Below are positions 34,475-42,695 of a DNA stretch of 64,000 nt, piece after piece. The stretch's first letter is position 1; every line of letters starts with the position of its first letter. The notes beneath the pieces are model-generated. The model was not told where the DNA came from. It did no database searches and saw only the letters and a program-made list of their open reading frames with translations. This DNA comes from Paraherbaspirillum soli (GTDB lineage: Bacteria; Pseudomonadota; Gammaproteobacteria; Burkholderiales; Burkholderiaceae_D), in contig NZ_JBHSMT010000008.1 of NCBI RefSeq assembly GCF_042654985.1, positions 62,001 to 126,000 on the forward strand. The letters are read 5' to 3'. Both the position numbers and the translations under genes were made by a program.

Positions 34475-35241
34475 TACACCGGATTGTCGATATCGATGAA
34501 GCGATGCTGCAATCCAAAGCGTTCAGCCAGATGCTGGCCCAGCGCCTGCACCCCGTAACGCTCGGTGGCATGGTGACCGGCTGCCAGATAAGCAACCCCG
34601 GTTTCACGCGCAAGATGCACTGTCGGCTCGGAAATTTCGCCGCTGATATAGACATTGGCGCCAGCTTCGATCGCATCCCCCAGCATGCTCTGGGCGGCGC
34701 CGGTACACCAGGCGACTTGCCCCAGCGCTTGCCCAGGATCGCCGATCAACACTGGCGTGCGGCCCAATTGGCGTTCGATCACGCGCGCCAGGTCGCCGAC
34801 TGTGTTGACCGACGGATCAACGGCACTGCCCAGCCAGCCCAGATTGTCGTCCCCAAAGCGGCCGCTGGCCGCCAAGCCAAGTTGTTGAGCCAGTTGCACG
34901 TTGTTGCCGAAAGTTGGGTGGGAATCGAGCGGCAAGTGATAAGCAAACAAGTTGATGTCATGCGCAAGCAGCAATTTCAGACGCTTGTGTTTTGGGCCGA
35001 CAACCCGCGCATCCTCGCCTCGCCAAAAGTAGCCGTGGTGCACCAGGATCGCGTCGGCGCCATATTCCAATGCCGCTTCCAGCAAAGCCTGGCTGGCCGT
35101 GACGCCGCTGACCAATTTACTAATTTCGGCGCATCCTTCCACCTGTAGCCCATTTGGGCAATAATCTCGGAACTGTGTAATATTTAACGTTTCGGCTAGA
35201 TATTTTGTAAGTTCAACGCGACTTACCAATTTTTGACTCAA
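34474..35241 (-). CDS. Nif3-like dinuclear metal-centre protein
   Basis: A 255-residue member of the Nif3/YbgI family, hexameric metal-binding proteins of uncertain cellular role (GTP cyclohydrolase I type 2-like). The metal-ligand motifs are visible: FRDYCPNGLQVEG, DAILVHHGYFWRG, FAYHLPLDSHPTFGNN and YLAAGHHATERYGV. TTG at 35241 is the start because GAGG lies about eight bases upstream; there is no ATG near the expected N-terminus. Its start is only 14 bases from that of the divergent protease gene. Confidence 0.88.
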   Translation of the reverse strand: MSQKLVSRVELTKYLAETLNITQFRDYCPNGLQVEGCAEISKLVSGVTASQALLEAALEYGADAILVHHGYFWRGEDARVVGPKHKRLKLLLAHDINLFAYHLPLDSHPTFGNNVQLAQQLGLAASGRFGDDNLGWLGSAVDPSVNTVGDLARVIERQLGRTPVLIGDPGQALGQVAWCTGAAQSMLGDAIEAGANVYISGEISEPTVHLARETGVAYLAAGHHATERYGVQALGQHLAERFGLQHRFIDIDNPV

Positions 35242-35255
35242 TTTACGACCTCACT

Positions 35256-36425
35256 ATGCGACGTTTCTGGCTGTTGTTTGCGCAAACCGTAACCATCGGT
35301 TTGGCGATTTGGTTCATTGTAACGACCTTGAAGCCTGACTGGGCAAGCGGCTCGCTAGCCAGTTTCCCGCTGCATATCGCGTCGTCTCATGTAACGCTAC
35401 ATGAGGTTGCGCCTGGAACGCCGACGCCGGGTTCATATCGCGAAGCATCGCGTCGGGCCATGCCCTCTGTCGTGAACATATTCACCAGCAAAGAGGCAAA
35501 ACAGCGTAGCTCCCCATTCCTGGAAGATCCTTTGCTCAGGAAATTCTTCGGCGATCGCGGCGACGATCCGGACGAAAAGCAGGCAAGTCTTGGCTCAGGC
35601 GTGGTGGTCAGTTCGCAGGGTTATATTTTGACCAATAATCACGTGGTCGAAGCAGCCGACGAGATCGAAGTAGCGCTGGCAGACGGCCGTAATGCATCGG
35701 CCAAAGTGGTCGGCACCGATCCGGAAACCGATCTGGCGGTGATCAAGATTGATTTGCCGAATTTGCCGGCGATCACGCTCGGCCATGTCGAGCAATCCAG
35801 CGTCGGCGACGTCGTGCTGGCAATCGGCAACCCATTTGGGGTCGGCCAGACTGTAACGATGGGCATCATTTCCGCACTCGGCCGTAACCATCTCGGCATC
35901 AACACTTTCGAGAACTTCATTCAGACCGATGCCGCCATCAATCCCGGCAATTCAGGCGGTGCGCTGGTCGATACCAACGGTAACCTGCTGGGCATCAATA
36001 CCGCGATCTACTCACGTACCGGCGGCTCGCTCGGGATCGGTTTTGCGATCCCCGTGACCACCGTAAAAAATGTGATGGAATCCATCATCAATACCGGCCA
36101 TGTGGTACGCGGCTACCTTGGCGTAGAACCGCAGGACATTACCCCCGAACTGGCGGAAAGCTTCGGCCTGACCAAGAAAACCGGCGCGATTATCGCCGGT
36201 GTCCTGAAAAACGGTCCGGCAGACAAGGCTGGGCTAAAACCCGGCGACATCCTGGTAGCGGTTGAAGGAAAATCGGTCGCGGATATTACCGACATGATGA
36301 ATCAGATCGCGCAATTGCAACCCGGCAGCAAAGCCAAACTGACGGTATTGCGCAAGACGCGCGAGACCACGCTTGAGGCGGTCATTGGCAAGCGTCCGCC
36401 GATGAAACGCGAAGCGCAAGAGTAA
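35256..36425 (+). CDS. DegS-like membrane-anchored serine endoprotease
   Basis: A 389-residue HtrA/Deg protease. An N-terminal membrane anchor (about residues 4-26) precedes the trypsin-like domain with its triad in TNNHVVEAADEIEVAL (His about 131), DPETDLAVIKID (Asp about 161) and INPGNSGGALVD (Ser about 235). One PDZ domain follows (about 285-375, starting GYLGVEPQDI). The single PDZ and the anchor match DegS/AlgW, the periplasmic protease that cuts anti-sigma factor RseA in the envelope-stress response. No rse genes are in the window. DegQ-type enzymes carry two PDZ domains, so they are less likely. Confidence 0.88.
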   Translation: MRRFWLLFAQTVTIGLAIWFIVTTLKPDWASGSLASFPLHIASSHVTLHEVAPGTPTPGSYREASRRAMPSVVNIFTSKEAKQRSSPFLEDPLLRKFFGDRGDDPDEKQASLGSGVVVSSQGYILTNNHVVEAADEIEVALADGRNASAKVVGTDPETDLAVIKIDLPNLPAITLGHVEQSSVGDVVLAIGNPFGVGQTVTMGIISALGRNHLGINTFENFIQTDAAINPGNSGGALVDTNGNLLGINTAIYSRTGGSLGIGFAIPVTTVKNVMESIINTGHVVRGYLGVEPQDITPELAESFGLTKKTGAIIAGVLKNGPADKAGLKPGDILVAVEGKSVADITDMMNQIAQLQPGSKAKLTVLRKTRETTLEAVIGKRPPMKREAQE

Positions 36426-36428
36426 ATC

Positions 36429-36510
36429 ATTGCGGGACAGAGAAGCCACAACAATTGCGGGGCAGAGTTTAAGAGGCACCGCAGCGTGCCGAATTACTCT
36501 GTCCCCAACT
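36429..36510. repeat. Family B palindromic repeat, copy 3 plus a half copy
   Basis: A half copy ATTGCGGGACAGAG (36429-36442) is followed by a complete copy (36452-36510). The complete copy begins CAATTGCGGGGCAGAGTTTA and ends GAATTACTCTGTCCCCAACT, opposite in orientation to copy 2. The inner stem GGCAC (36475-36479) pairs with GTGCC (36486-36490). It lies between the protease gene and the DUF2461 gene. Confidence 0.8.
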
Positions 36511-36555
36511 AATCAGCCCCCCCTCCCCATACCGCAGGCAAAAGGAAAAGCTGCA

Positions 36556-37236
36556 ATGCACGTGCGTGACCTGACCCAGTACCTGGCCGAATTATCCGAA
36601 AACAATAACCGTGCCTGGTTCGTGATGAACAAGCCGCGTTACGATATTTTGCGGGCGGAGTTTCTGGAACTGGTGATCCGATTGATCGCCGACATCAGCA
36701 AATTTGATCCGGCCATCGCTGGTTGCAATCCGAAAAAAGCGCTGTTCAGAATCAATCGCGACATGCGCTTCTCGCATGACAAGAGCCCGTACAAAACTAC
36801 CTTCTCGGCGGCGATCACCGCCAGCGGCCTGAAGAAGCCAAGCCAAGGCGGCGGGCCTGCATATTATTTTCATATCGACGCCGGCGGCACGCTGTTGATC
36901 GCTGGCGGCGAATACATGCCGCCGGCAGACCGCCTGCGGGCGATACGCCAGCATGTGATTGCCGATGCCAGCGGCTTCGGCAAACTGCTGAAGAACAAGA
37001 AATTGATGGCGGCTTACGGCGGTTTGCAAACCGAAGGCCAATTGACGCGGCCGCCCAAAGGCTTTGATGCGGACGCCCCGCACATTGAATACATCAAGCT
37101 GAAGAACTTTATCGTCTGGAAGGAACAGCCGCTGAAGAAGATGCTGTCCGACGCCCTGGAAACCGAGGTGCTTACCGGCTTTAACGATGCTTATCCGCTG
37201 GTGAGCTGGCTACGGCAAGTAAAAACGGAATATTGA
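36556..37236 (+). CDS. DUF2461 (TIGR02453) family protein
   Basis: A 226-residue cytoplasmic protein of the DUF2461/TIGR02453 family, function unknown. Diagnostic segments are LAELSENNNRAWFVMNKPRY at the N-terminus and KALFRINRDMRFSHDKSPYK near residues 67-86. Later ones are YYFHIDAGGTLLIAGGEYMP and a C-terminal EYIKLKNFIVWKEQPL. ATG at 36556 is chosen: it follows AAGGAAA and begins at the conserved region, while the open frame upstream runs through a repeat. Its TGA abuts the stop of convergent tatC with no gap. Confidence 0.87.
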   Translation: MHVRDLTQYLAELSENNNRAWFVMNKPRYDILRAEFLELVIRLIADISKFDPAIAGCNPKKALFRINRDMRFSHDKSPYKTTFSAAITASGLKKPSQGGGPAYYFHIDAGGTLLIAGGEYMPPADRLRAIRQHVIADASGFGKLLKNKKLMAAYGGLQTEGQLTRPPKGFDADAPHIEYIKLKNFIVWKEQPLKKMLSDALETEVLTGFNDAYPLVSWLRQVKTEY

Positions 37237-38004
37237 TCAGATCGTTTCTTCCGACTCTGCAGGTGCCTGGGTCGCCTTGACGAATAGCGGCGCGACGAAC
37301 AGGCCGATCTCATACAACAGGCATAGCGGTACCGCCAGCAACAACTGGCTCATGATATCCGGCGGCGTGACTATGGCCGCTATAACGAATGCGCCCACCA
37401 CCACGTAGGGGCGAATCGCTTTCAGTTTTTCCAGCGGCACCAAGCCCATACGCACCAGCACGATCACCACGATCGGCACTTCAAACGTCATGCCGAAGGC
37501 AATAAACATGGTCATCACAAAATCGAAATAACTGTCGATGTCCGGCGCGACCGAAATCGACTTCGGGGCGAAATTATTGATAAACCGGAAGATCACCCTG
37601 AATACCAGGAAATAGCAAAAGGCGATGCCGGTGACAAACAAGATCGACGATGAGATCACCAGCGGTGCAATCAGCTTCTTTTCATGCGCGTACAAGCCGG
37701 GTGCAATGAATGCCCACAATTGGTACAGCACCCATGGCAACGCGATGACGAAGGCGAGCAGCAGCGTCACCTTGACTGGGATCAGAAATGGCGTAATAAC
37801 CCCGATAGCAATCATCTTGCTGCCGGCCGGCAAAGCCACCATCATCGGCTCCGCCAGCAAGTCATAGATATGCGCGGCCCAGGGCATCAGGCACAAAAAG
37901 ATCACAATGATCGCGATCGACGCCTTCATCAGGCGATTGCGCAACTCCACCAGATGCGAGATGAAGGTTTCCTCGACGCCGCCGGTTTTCTGTTCTTCAG
38001 TCAT
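37237..38004 (-). CDS. tatC: Sec-independent protein translocase TatC
   Basis: Polytopic receptor of the twin-arginine translocase, which exports folded proteins with RR signal peptides. The 255 residues contain six membrane segments. Signature motifs are FISHLVELRNRLMKA at the N-terminus, LYQLWAFIAPGLYAHEKK, a segment FGMTFEVPIVVIVLVRMGLV, and RPYVVVGAFVIAAIVTPPD. Last gene of tatABC. Confidence 0.95.
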   Translation of the reverse strand: MTEEQKTGGVEETFISHLVELRNRLMKASIAIIVIFLCLMPWAAHIYDLLAEPMMVALPAGSKMIAIGVITPFLIPVKVTLLLAFVIALPWVLYQLWAFIAPGLYAHEKKLIAPLVISSSILFVTGIAFCYFLVFRVIFRFINNFAPKSISVAPDIDSYFDFVMTMFIAFGMTFEVPIVVIVLVRMGLVPLEKLKAIRPYVVVGAFVIAAIVTPPDIMSQLLLAVPLCLLYEIGLFVAPLFVKATQAPAESEETI

Positions 38005-38074
38005 TGTGTCACTACAAAAGTTTTATGCCGGCAAGCGCGCTTGCGGAACTCGACAAACTCGACTCGGGCCGAGT

Positions 38075-38578
38075 TCATGAATAAAAAGAGCCGGAAGTTT
38101 TGGTGCTGCCGGCGGGTCGGTATCTGGCCACCCGTGCGGCGCCGGATATCACGCGCACCTTGCGGCCGCTTTGTTGTTTGTACCACGCTGGAATGGCGCT
38201 GGTACGCGCCAGCTTCTTCTTGCGGAAATTCTTGGCCTTACGCGCCAACTGTTCAACATTATAGGTGTCGACGTGATTGCTAATGCCGTCGACGCCATCG
38301 TCCCAGGCCGCATGCAGAGAGCGCTTGGTATCGGATACGCTGCGCGCAATGCTCTGCTCGATATCGCTGGCGGCTTCCTCCACGTCCTGTTGCATCTTGC
38401 GCAACTCGTCCAGCTCCATCTCGCGACTGACTTCCGACTTGACTTCGTTGATGTAGCGCTGCGCGCGGCCGAACAGCGACCCGGCCATGCGAGCCACGGT
38501 CGGCAGCTTTTCCGGTCCGATAACAACCAGTGCAACGGCGCCAATCACCGCTAGTTTTGTGAGTCCGATATCGATCAT
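38075..38578 (-). CDS. tatB: Sec-independent protein translocase TatB
   Basis: Tat receptor component, 167 residues. A short N-terminal membrane helix (MIDIGLTKLAVIGAVALVVI) and the hinge GPEKLP lead into an amphipathic helix and a long charged region. The C-terminal 50 residues are basic and serine-rich. The ATG at 38578 is chosen because family members begin with M-I/F-D-I-G at once; a TTG five codons upstream is possible. Neither has a strong ribosome site, so coupling to tatA is likely. Confidence 0.92.
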   Translation of the reverse strand: MIDIGLTKLAVIGAVALVVIGPEKLPTVARMAGSLFGRAQRYINEVKSEVSREMELDELRKMQQDVEEAASDIEQSIARSVSDTKRSLHAAWDDGVDGISNHVDTYNVEQLARKAKNFRKKKLARTSAIPAWYKQQSGRKVRVISGAARVARYRPAGSTKTSGSFYS

Positions 38579-38642
38579 GGGAAGGAGCGACAAACATCAA
38601 GCCAGGTGCCGGTACGACAGAAACTCAAGCGGCACCGATGGC

Positions 38643-38855
38643 TCAGTTGCCGGACTTATCCTTTTCTTTGGCAGCCACGTCAATCGTCGTCTTGTCGGAT
38701 TGCGCAGCTTTTTCTTCTTCGCCTTTGACGCCATCCTTGAAGCCTTTGACAGCCTTGCCCAGATCGGAGCCTATATTGCCGATTTTCTTGGTGCCAAATA
38801 CCAGCATCACAATGACCAGCACAATCAGCCAGTGCCAAATACTGAACGAACCCAT
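38643..38855 (-). CDS. tatA: Sec-independent protein translocase TatA
   Basis: Pore-forming Tat component, 70 residues. An N-terminal membrane helix (about 5-20, WHWLIVLVIVMLVFG), then the family hinge TKKIGNIGSDLGKAVKGFKD, then a charged tail. The gene is preceded by a family A repeat that separates it from hinT, and is followed after 64 bases by tatB. Confidence 0.95.
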   Translation of the reverse strand: MGSFSIWHWLIVLVIVMLVFGTKKIGNIGSDLGKAVKGFKDGVKGEEEKAAQSDKTTIDVAAKEKDKSGN

Positions 38856-38936
38856 TTTTTCTCCTTGCCGGACGCAAATGCCCGAACTTCTTTCATTAAG
38901 TCAGCTTAGGCCTTGAAACCTTACAAAACCACCGGT

Positions 38937-39055
38937 CACCCCGAAAAACCTACTATGCGACCCAATCTCGGGCCTGTGATGCTCACCGTACCTCCGTACG
39001 GCTCCGCTTCTCGACCCGACCTTGAGCCGCTCGCTACGGTTTTTCAAGATGCCCC
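38937..39055. repeat. Family A palindromic repeat, copy 2 (hinT/tatA gap)
   Basis: Opposite orientation to copy 1. It contains GAAAAACCTACT near the left end, CCGTAC-CTCC-GTACGG in the middle, and CTTGAGCCGCTCGCTACGG followed by TTTTTC at the right. The outermost arms have diverged and pair over only about 8 bp. It almost fills the gap between hinT and tatA. Confidence 0.8.
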
Positions 39056-39064
39056 ACCGTCAAA

Positions 39065-39436
39065 TCAGTGCATTCCCCGCCACGGCCGAGGCCCGCCAAT
39101 TACATGCATATGCAAATGGTACACCTCTTGACCGCCATCCGGCCCGACGTTGAATAGCGTCTTGTAGCCGCCGCTGCTAACGCCGTCGCCATCAACCTGG
39201 TAGCCGCAGCCCTGCTCTTGCGCCAGCCGCGGCGCCAGGAGCGCCATTTTACCCAGCAATACCGCATGTCGCTCATCACAATCAGCGAGGGTCGGAATAT
39301 GCTGTTTCGGGACGATCAGAAAATGGACTGGCGCAGCGGGACGGATGTCATGAAACGCCATCAGGTCGTCATCTTCATAGATCAGCTTCGATGGAATCTG
39401 TTTGGCAGCAATCTTGCAAAAAATACAGTTATCCAA
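39065..39436 (-). CDS. hinT: HIT-family purine nucleoside phosphoramidase (HinT-like)
   Basis: Histidine-triad nucleotide hydrolase of 123 residues. The family N-terminus is DNCIFCKIAAKQIPSKLIYE, the centre is VHFLIVPKQHIPTL, and the catalytic triad motif HLHMHVIGG lies near residue 110. The start is the TTG at 39436, preceded by GGGGA and giving the usual M-D-N-C-I-F start; a TTG six codons earlier is possible. It lies between hisE and tatA, a placement conserved in Burkholderiales. Confidence 0.9.
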   Translation of the reverse strand: MDNCIFCKIAAKQIPSKLIYEDDDLMAFHDIRPAAPVHFLIVPKQHIPTLADCDERHAVLLGKMALLAPRLAQEQGCGYQVDGDGVSSGGYKTLFNVGPDGGQEVYHLHMHVIGGPRPWRGMH

Positions 39437-39487
39437 ATTATCCCCAGGTGTCAAATTAGTCTGAAATAGTGCGGCAAGTCCAACTTG

Positions 39488-39865
39488 TTAGATCTTGTCC
39501 TGATCGGCCTCATGCTGTTCACGTGCTAGCAATTTGCGGTTGGCTTTTTCCTCGATACCGGACAGTCCTTCGCGCCGCGCCAACTCATCCAGCACGTCTT
39601 GCGGCGTCAGATCGAATTGCGCCAGCATGATCATCGAATGGAACCACAGATCGGCACACTCGTACAACACATGTGAGACATCGCCATCGACCCGCGCATC
39701 CTTGGCAGCCATCACGGTTTCGGTGGCTTCCTCGCCGATCTTTTTCAAAATCGCATCGTCGCCCTTGGCGAACAAACGCGCCACATACGACTTTTCAGGG
39801 TCGCCGCCGTTGGCAAGCTTGCGCGATTCTATGATCTCGGCCAGGCGCTGCAAGGTTTCACTCAT
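39488..39865 (-). CDS. hisE: Phosphoribosyl-ATP diphosphatase
   Basis: Second enzyme of histidine biosynthesis: removes pyrophosphate from phosphoribosyl-ATP. The 125-residue all-alpha MazG-like protein shows SYVARLFAKGDDAILKKIGE, the acidic metal site EEATETVMAAKD, and HVLYECADLWFHSMIML. It is separate from hisI here, unlike the fused hisIE of enterobacteria. It is the last his gene, 80 bases after hisI. Confidence 0.94.
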   Translation of the reverse strand: MSETLQRLAEIIESRKLANGGDPEKSYVARLFAKGDDAILKKIGEEATETVMAAKDARVDGDVSHVLYECADLWFHSMIMLAQFDLTPQDVLDELARREGLSGIEEKANRKLLAREQHEADQDKI

Positions 39866-39945
39866 GATGCCAACTTTTGATAAATGTTCATGGTTGCGTA
39901 TTTGTTATTTTTGCAGCTTCGCTAGCGGCCGCTCGGTGATAAATG

Positions 39946-40344
39946 TTATTTATAAATTGCGTCCGGCTCTTTCAGTACCGGCTCGACTGTTTCCCAGGCG
40001 CCGTCCTTCTCGCTGCCCTCGAATTTCTGGAAGAAGCAGGAGTGGCGCCCGGTATGGCAGGCGATATCGCCGGCTTGCGCGACCTTCAGCAGCACCACGT
40101 CCTCATCGCAATCGAGACGGATTTCAAGCACCTTCTGCACGTGGCCGGATTCTTCGCCCTTATGCCACAGCTTCTTGCGCGAGCGGCTCCAGTACACGGC
40201 CTCGCCCAGCGCCACGGTTTTTGCCAGCGCATCGCGGTTCATCCAGGCGAACATCAACACGTCATTGGAACCGGCTTCCTGCGCGATGACCGGCACCAGC
40301 CCGTGCTCATCCCACTTCACTTTATTTAACCAGGTCGAACTCAT
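39946..40344 (-). CDS. hisI: Phosphoribosyl-AMP cyclohydrolase
   Basis: Third enzyme of histidine biosynthesis: opens the purine ring of phosphoribosyl-AMP. The 132 residues carry the zinc and catalytic motifs: VLMFAWMNRDALAKT, YWSRSRKKLWHKGEESGHVQ, and CDEDVVLLKVAQ before GDIACHTGRHSCFF. It overlaps hisF by four bases. Confidence 0.95.
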   Translation of the reverse strand: MSSTWLNKVKWDEHGLVPVIAQEAGSNDVLMFAWMNRDALAKTVALGEAVYWSRSRKKLWHKGEESGHVQKVLEIRLDCDEDVVLLKVAQAGDIACHTGRHSCFFQKFEGSEKDGAWETVEPVLKEPDAIYK

Positions 40345-41105
40345 GCCAGCCTCATCGGAATCTGTTGTGCGGCCATGAATTGCTTGGCCTCCTGTACCGT
40401 ATGTTGTCCGTAATGGAAAATACTGGCCGCCAGTACCGCATCGGCGCGACCGATCTTGATGCCGTCAGCCAGGTCCTGCAAGCCGCCGACGCCGCCGGAT
40501 GCAATCACCGGTATGCTCACCGCATTCGATACGCTGCTGGTCAATGCCAGGTCGAAGCCGATTTTGGTGCCATCGCGATCCATGCTGGTCAGCAGGATTT
40601 CGCCGGCGCCCAACTGCTCCATTTTTTGCGCCCATTCGATCGCATCCAGCCCGGTCGCCTTGCGGCCGCCGTGGGTGAAAACCTCCCATTTGCCGGGCGC
40701 TGTCTGTTTGGCGTCGATCGCCACCACGATGCATTGCGAGCCGTATTTACTGGCGGCATCGGCCACCAATTGCGGATTGGTCACTGCCGAAGTATTGATG
40801 CTGACTTTGTCGGCGCCGGCATTCAACAGGCGACGCACATCGTCAACCACGCGCACGCCCCCGCCTACCGTCAGCGGAATGAAGACTTGCGACGCCACGG
40901 CTTCGATAATGTGCAAAATCAAATCGCGGCCGTCGGATGAGGCGGTGATATCAAGAAAGGTCAGCTCGTCGGCCCCCTGCTCATCGTAACGGCGCGCAAT
41001 TTCAACCGGGTCGCCGGCGTCGCGCAATTCGACAAAATTAACCCCTTTGACGACCCGACCATTGGTCACGTCAAGACAGGGGATGATACGTTTGGCGAGC
41101 GTCAT
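40341..41105 (-). CDS. hisF: Imidazole glycerol phosphate synthase, cyclase subunit
   Basis: TIM-barrel subunit that uses ammonia from HisH to form imidazole glycerol phosphate and AICAR. The 254 residues start MTLAKRIIPCLDVTNGRVVK with the catalytic Asp11. The second catalytic acid is in ILLTSMDRDGTKIG (about Asp133). Phosphate-binding loops ADKVSINTSAV and VIASGGVGGL are intact. It overlaps hisA and hisI by four bases each. Confidence 0.96.
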   Translation of the reverse strand: MTLAKRIIPCLDVTNGRVVKGVNFVELRDAGDPVEIARRYDEQGADELTFLDITASSDGRDLILHIIEAVASQVFIPLTVGGGVRVVDDVRRLLNAGADKVSINTSAVTNPQLVADAASKYGSQCIVVAIDAKQTAPGKWEVFTHGGRKATGLDAIEWAQKMEQLGAGEILLTSMDRDGTKIGFDLALTSSVSNAVSIPVIASGGVGGLQDLADGIKIGRADAVLAASIFHYGQHTVQEAKQFMAAQQIPMRLA

Positions 41106-41926
41106 GGTTGCTCAGCGTCAGGCTGCTCCGTCAATTCTGTGGCATCGATGTAGTCCGTCAACTCCTCGGTCAACTCATCTGCACGTTCCTGCGCTGAGCG
41201 CAGATCGAGCGTGCCTTCATAAATCGAACGACCGCAAATCACGGCCTCGATGCCTTCGTCCTGCACCGCGCACAGCGCCTCGACATCCTTGACGTTATGC
41301 ACGCCGCCGGAGGCGATCACCGGGATCGTCATGCTTTGCGCCAGCTTGACGGTGGCTTCGAGATTGACGCCGCCCATCATGCCGTCGCGGCCGATGTCGG
41401 TGTAGACGATGGAAGCGCAGCCGTAATCTTCGAATTTCTTGGCCAGGTCGATCACTTCGTGACCGGACAACTTGCTCCAGCCGTCAGTTGCGACTTTGCC
41501 ATCACGGGCATCCAGGCCGACGATGATCTGGCCGGGGAAGGCGCTGCAGGCGTCATGTAAAAAACCAGGGTTCTTGACCGCGGCGGTGCCGATGATGATG
41601 TAGCTGAGGCCGCCATCCAGATAACGCTCGATGGTGTCGAGGTCGCGGATGCCGCCGCCCAGTTGCACCGGGATTTCATCGACTTCATTGTCCAGCGCAA
41701 ATTGACGCACCGCCTTGATGATAGCCTTGACCGCCGGTTCATTCTTCGGCTTGCCGGCAAAGGCGCCATTCAGGTCGACCAGATGCAGGCGGCGCGCGCC
41801 TTGTTTCAGCCAATGCAAGGCCATTTCACCCGGATCGTCGGAAAACACAGTGGCTTGGTCCATATCACCTTGTTTCAGGCGTACGCAGTGACCGTCTTTG
41901 AGGTCGATGGCAGGTATCAGCAGCAT
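41102..41926 (-). CDS. hisA: ProFAR isomerase HisA
   Basis: Isomerises ProFAR to PRFAR, the fourth step of histidine synthesis. The TIM barrel begins MLLIPAIDLKDGHCVRLKQG with the catalytic Asp8. The second acid lies in IVYTDIGRDGMMGGVN (about Asp135). The protein is 274 residues, about 25 longer than usual, because of an acidic C-terminal tail (RADELTEELTDYIDATELTE). The tail overlaps no other gene apart from the four bases shared with hisF. It is probably a harmless extension, unusual for the family. Confidence 0.95.
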   Translation of the reverse strand: MLLIPAIDLKDGHCVRLKQGDMDQATVFSDDPGEMALHWLKQGARRLHLVDLNGAFAGKPKNEPAVKAIIKAVRQFALDNEVDEIPVQLGGGIRDLDTIERYLDGGLSYIIIGTAAVKNPGFLHDACSAFPGQIIVGLDARDGKVATDGWSKLSGHEVIDLAKKFEDYGCASIVYTDIGRDGMMGGVNLEATVKLAQSMTIPVIASGGVHNVKDVEALCAVQDEGIEAVICGRSIYEGTLDLRSAQERADELTEELTDYIDATELTEQPDAEQP

Positions 41927-41983
41927 GGCTACAGTATGTGAGCAGAAAGGTTAGAAAAATGGATATGCGATGAATTGCAGACT

Positions 41984-42622
41984 TTACGGATTCCAATGAA
42001 CAAAGTTCTTGTACAGCTGCAAACCGGCGCTTGCGCTCTTTTCCGGATGGAACTGCGTCGCGAAAATATTATCACGTGCGACGGCACAGCTAAACGCCGC
42101 GCCGTAAGTGGTCTGACCCACGGTATGTGCCGGCTCTGCGGGCGCCGCGTAATAACTATGGACGAAATAGAAATATGCATCATCGGCAATCCCACTCCAA
42201 AGCGGATGCGGCACCGACTGGCGAACCCGGTTCCAGCCCATTTGAGGCACTTTGAAACGCGAGCCGTCTTCCTGCAACTGACCATCCAGGCGGAAGCGCA
42301 CGACTTTACCGGGGAGCAATCCCAGACCAGCAGTATCGCCCTCTTCGCTCCAGTCGAACAGCATCTGCTCGCCGACGCACACGCCAAACAACGGCTTGCT
42401 GCGCGCAGCCTCAAGCAGCGCCTCCTGCAATCCGGACTCGCGCAGACAGCGCATGCAATCCGGCATCGCGCCCTGGCCCGGCAATACCACGCGATCAGCG
42501 GCCTTGATGTCGGCCACCTCGCCGGAAATACGCACATCGGCTTCTGGCGCTACCTGGCGCAAGGCTTGCGCCACCGAGCGCAAATTGCCCATGCCATAGT
42601 CAACCACAACAATTTTGTTCAT
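41984..42622 (-). CDS. hisH: Imidazole glycerol phosphate synthase, glutaminase subunit
   Basis: Class I glutamine amidotransferase that feeds ammonia to HisF. The 212 residues contain VVVDYGMGNLRSVAQAL at the N-terminus, PGQGAMPDCM, and the nucleophile in PLFGVCVGEQMLFDWSEEGD (about Cys82). The His-Glu pair is in FATQFHPEKSASAGL near the C-terminus. It lies 73 bases after hisB and 57 bases before hisA. Confidence 0.95.
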   Translation of the reverse strand: MNKIVVVDYGMGNLRSVAQALRQVAPEADVRISGEVADIKAADRVVLPGQGAMPDCMRCLRESGLQEALLEAARSKPLFGVCVGEQMLFDWSEEGDTAGLGLLPGKVVRFRLDGQLQEDGSRFKVPQMGWNRVRQSVPHPLWSGIADDAYFYFVHSYYAAPAEPAHTVGQTTYGAAFSCAVARDNIFATQFHPEKSASAGLQLYKNFVHWNP

Positions 42623-42695
42623 GATAAAAATTCAGGTCCGGGAAAGAATGCCGTTTGGTGCGAAACGGAATAAAAACATGCGCCGATTCCGGGTT

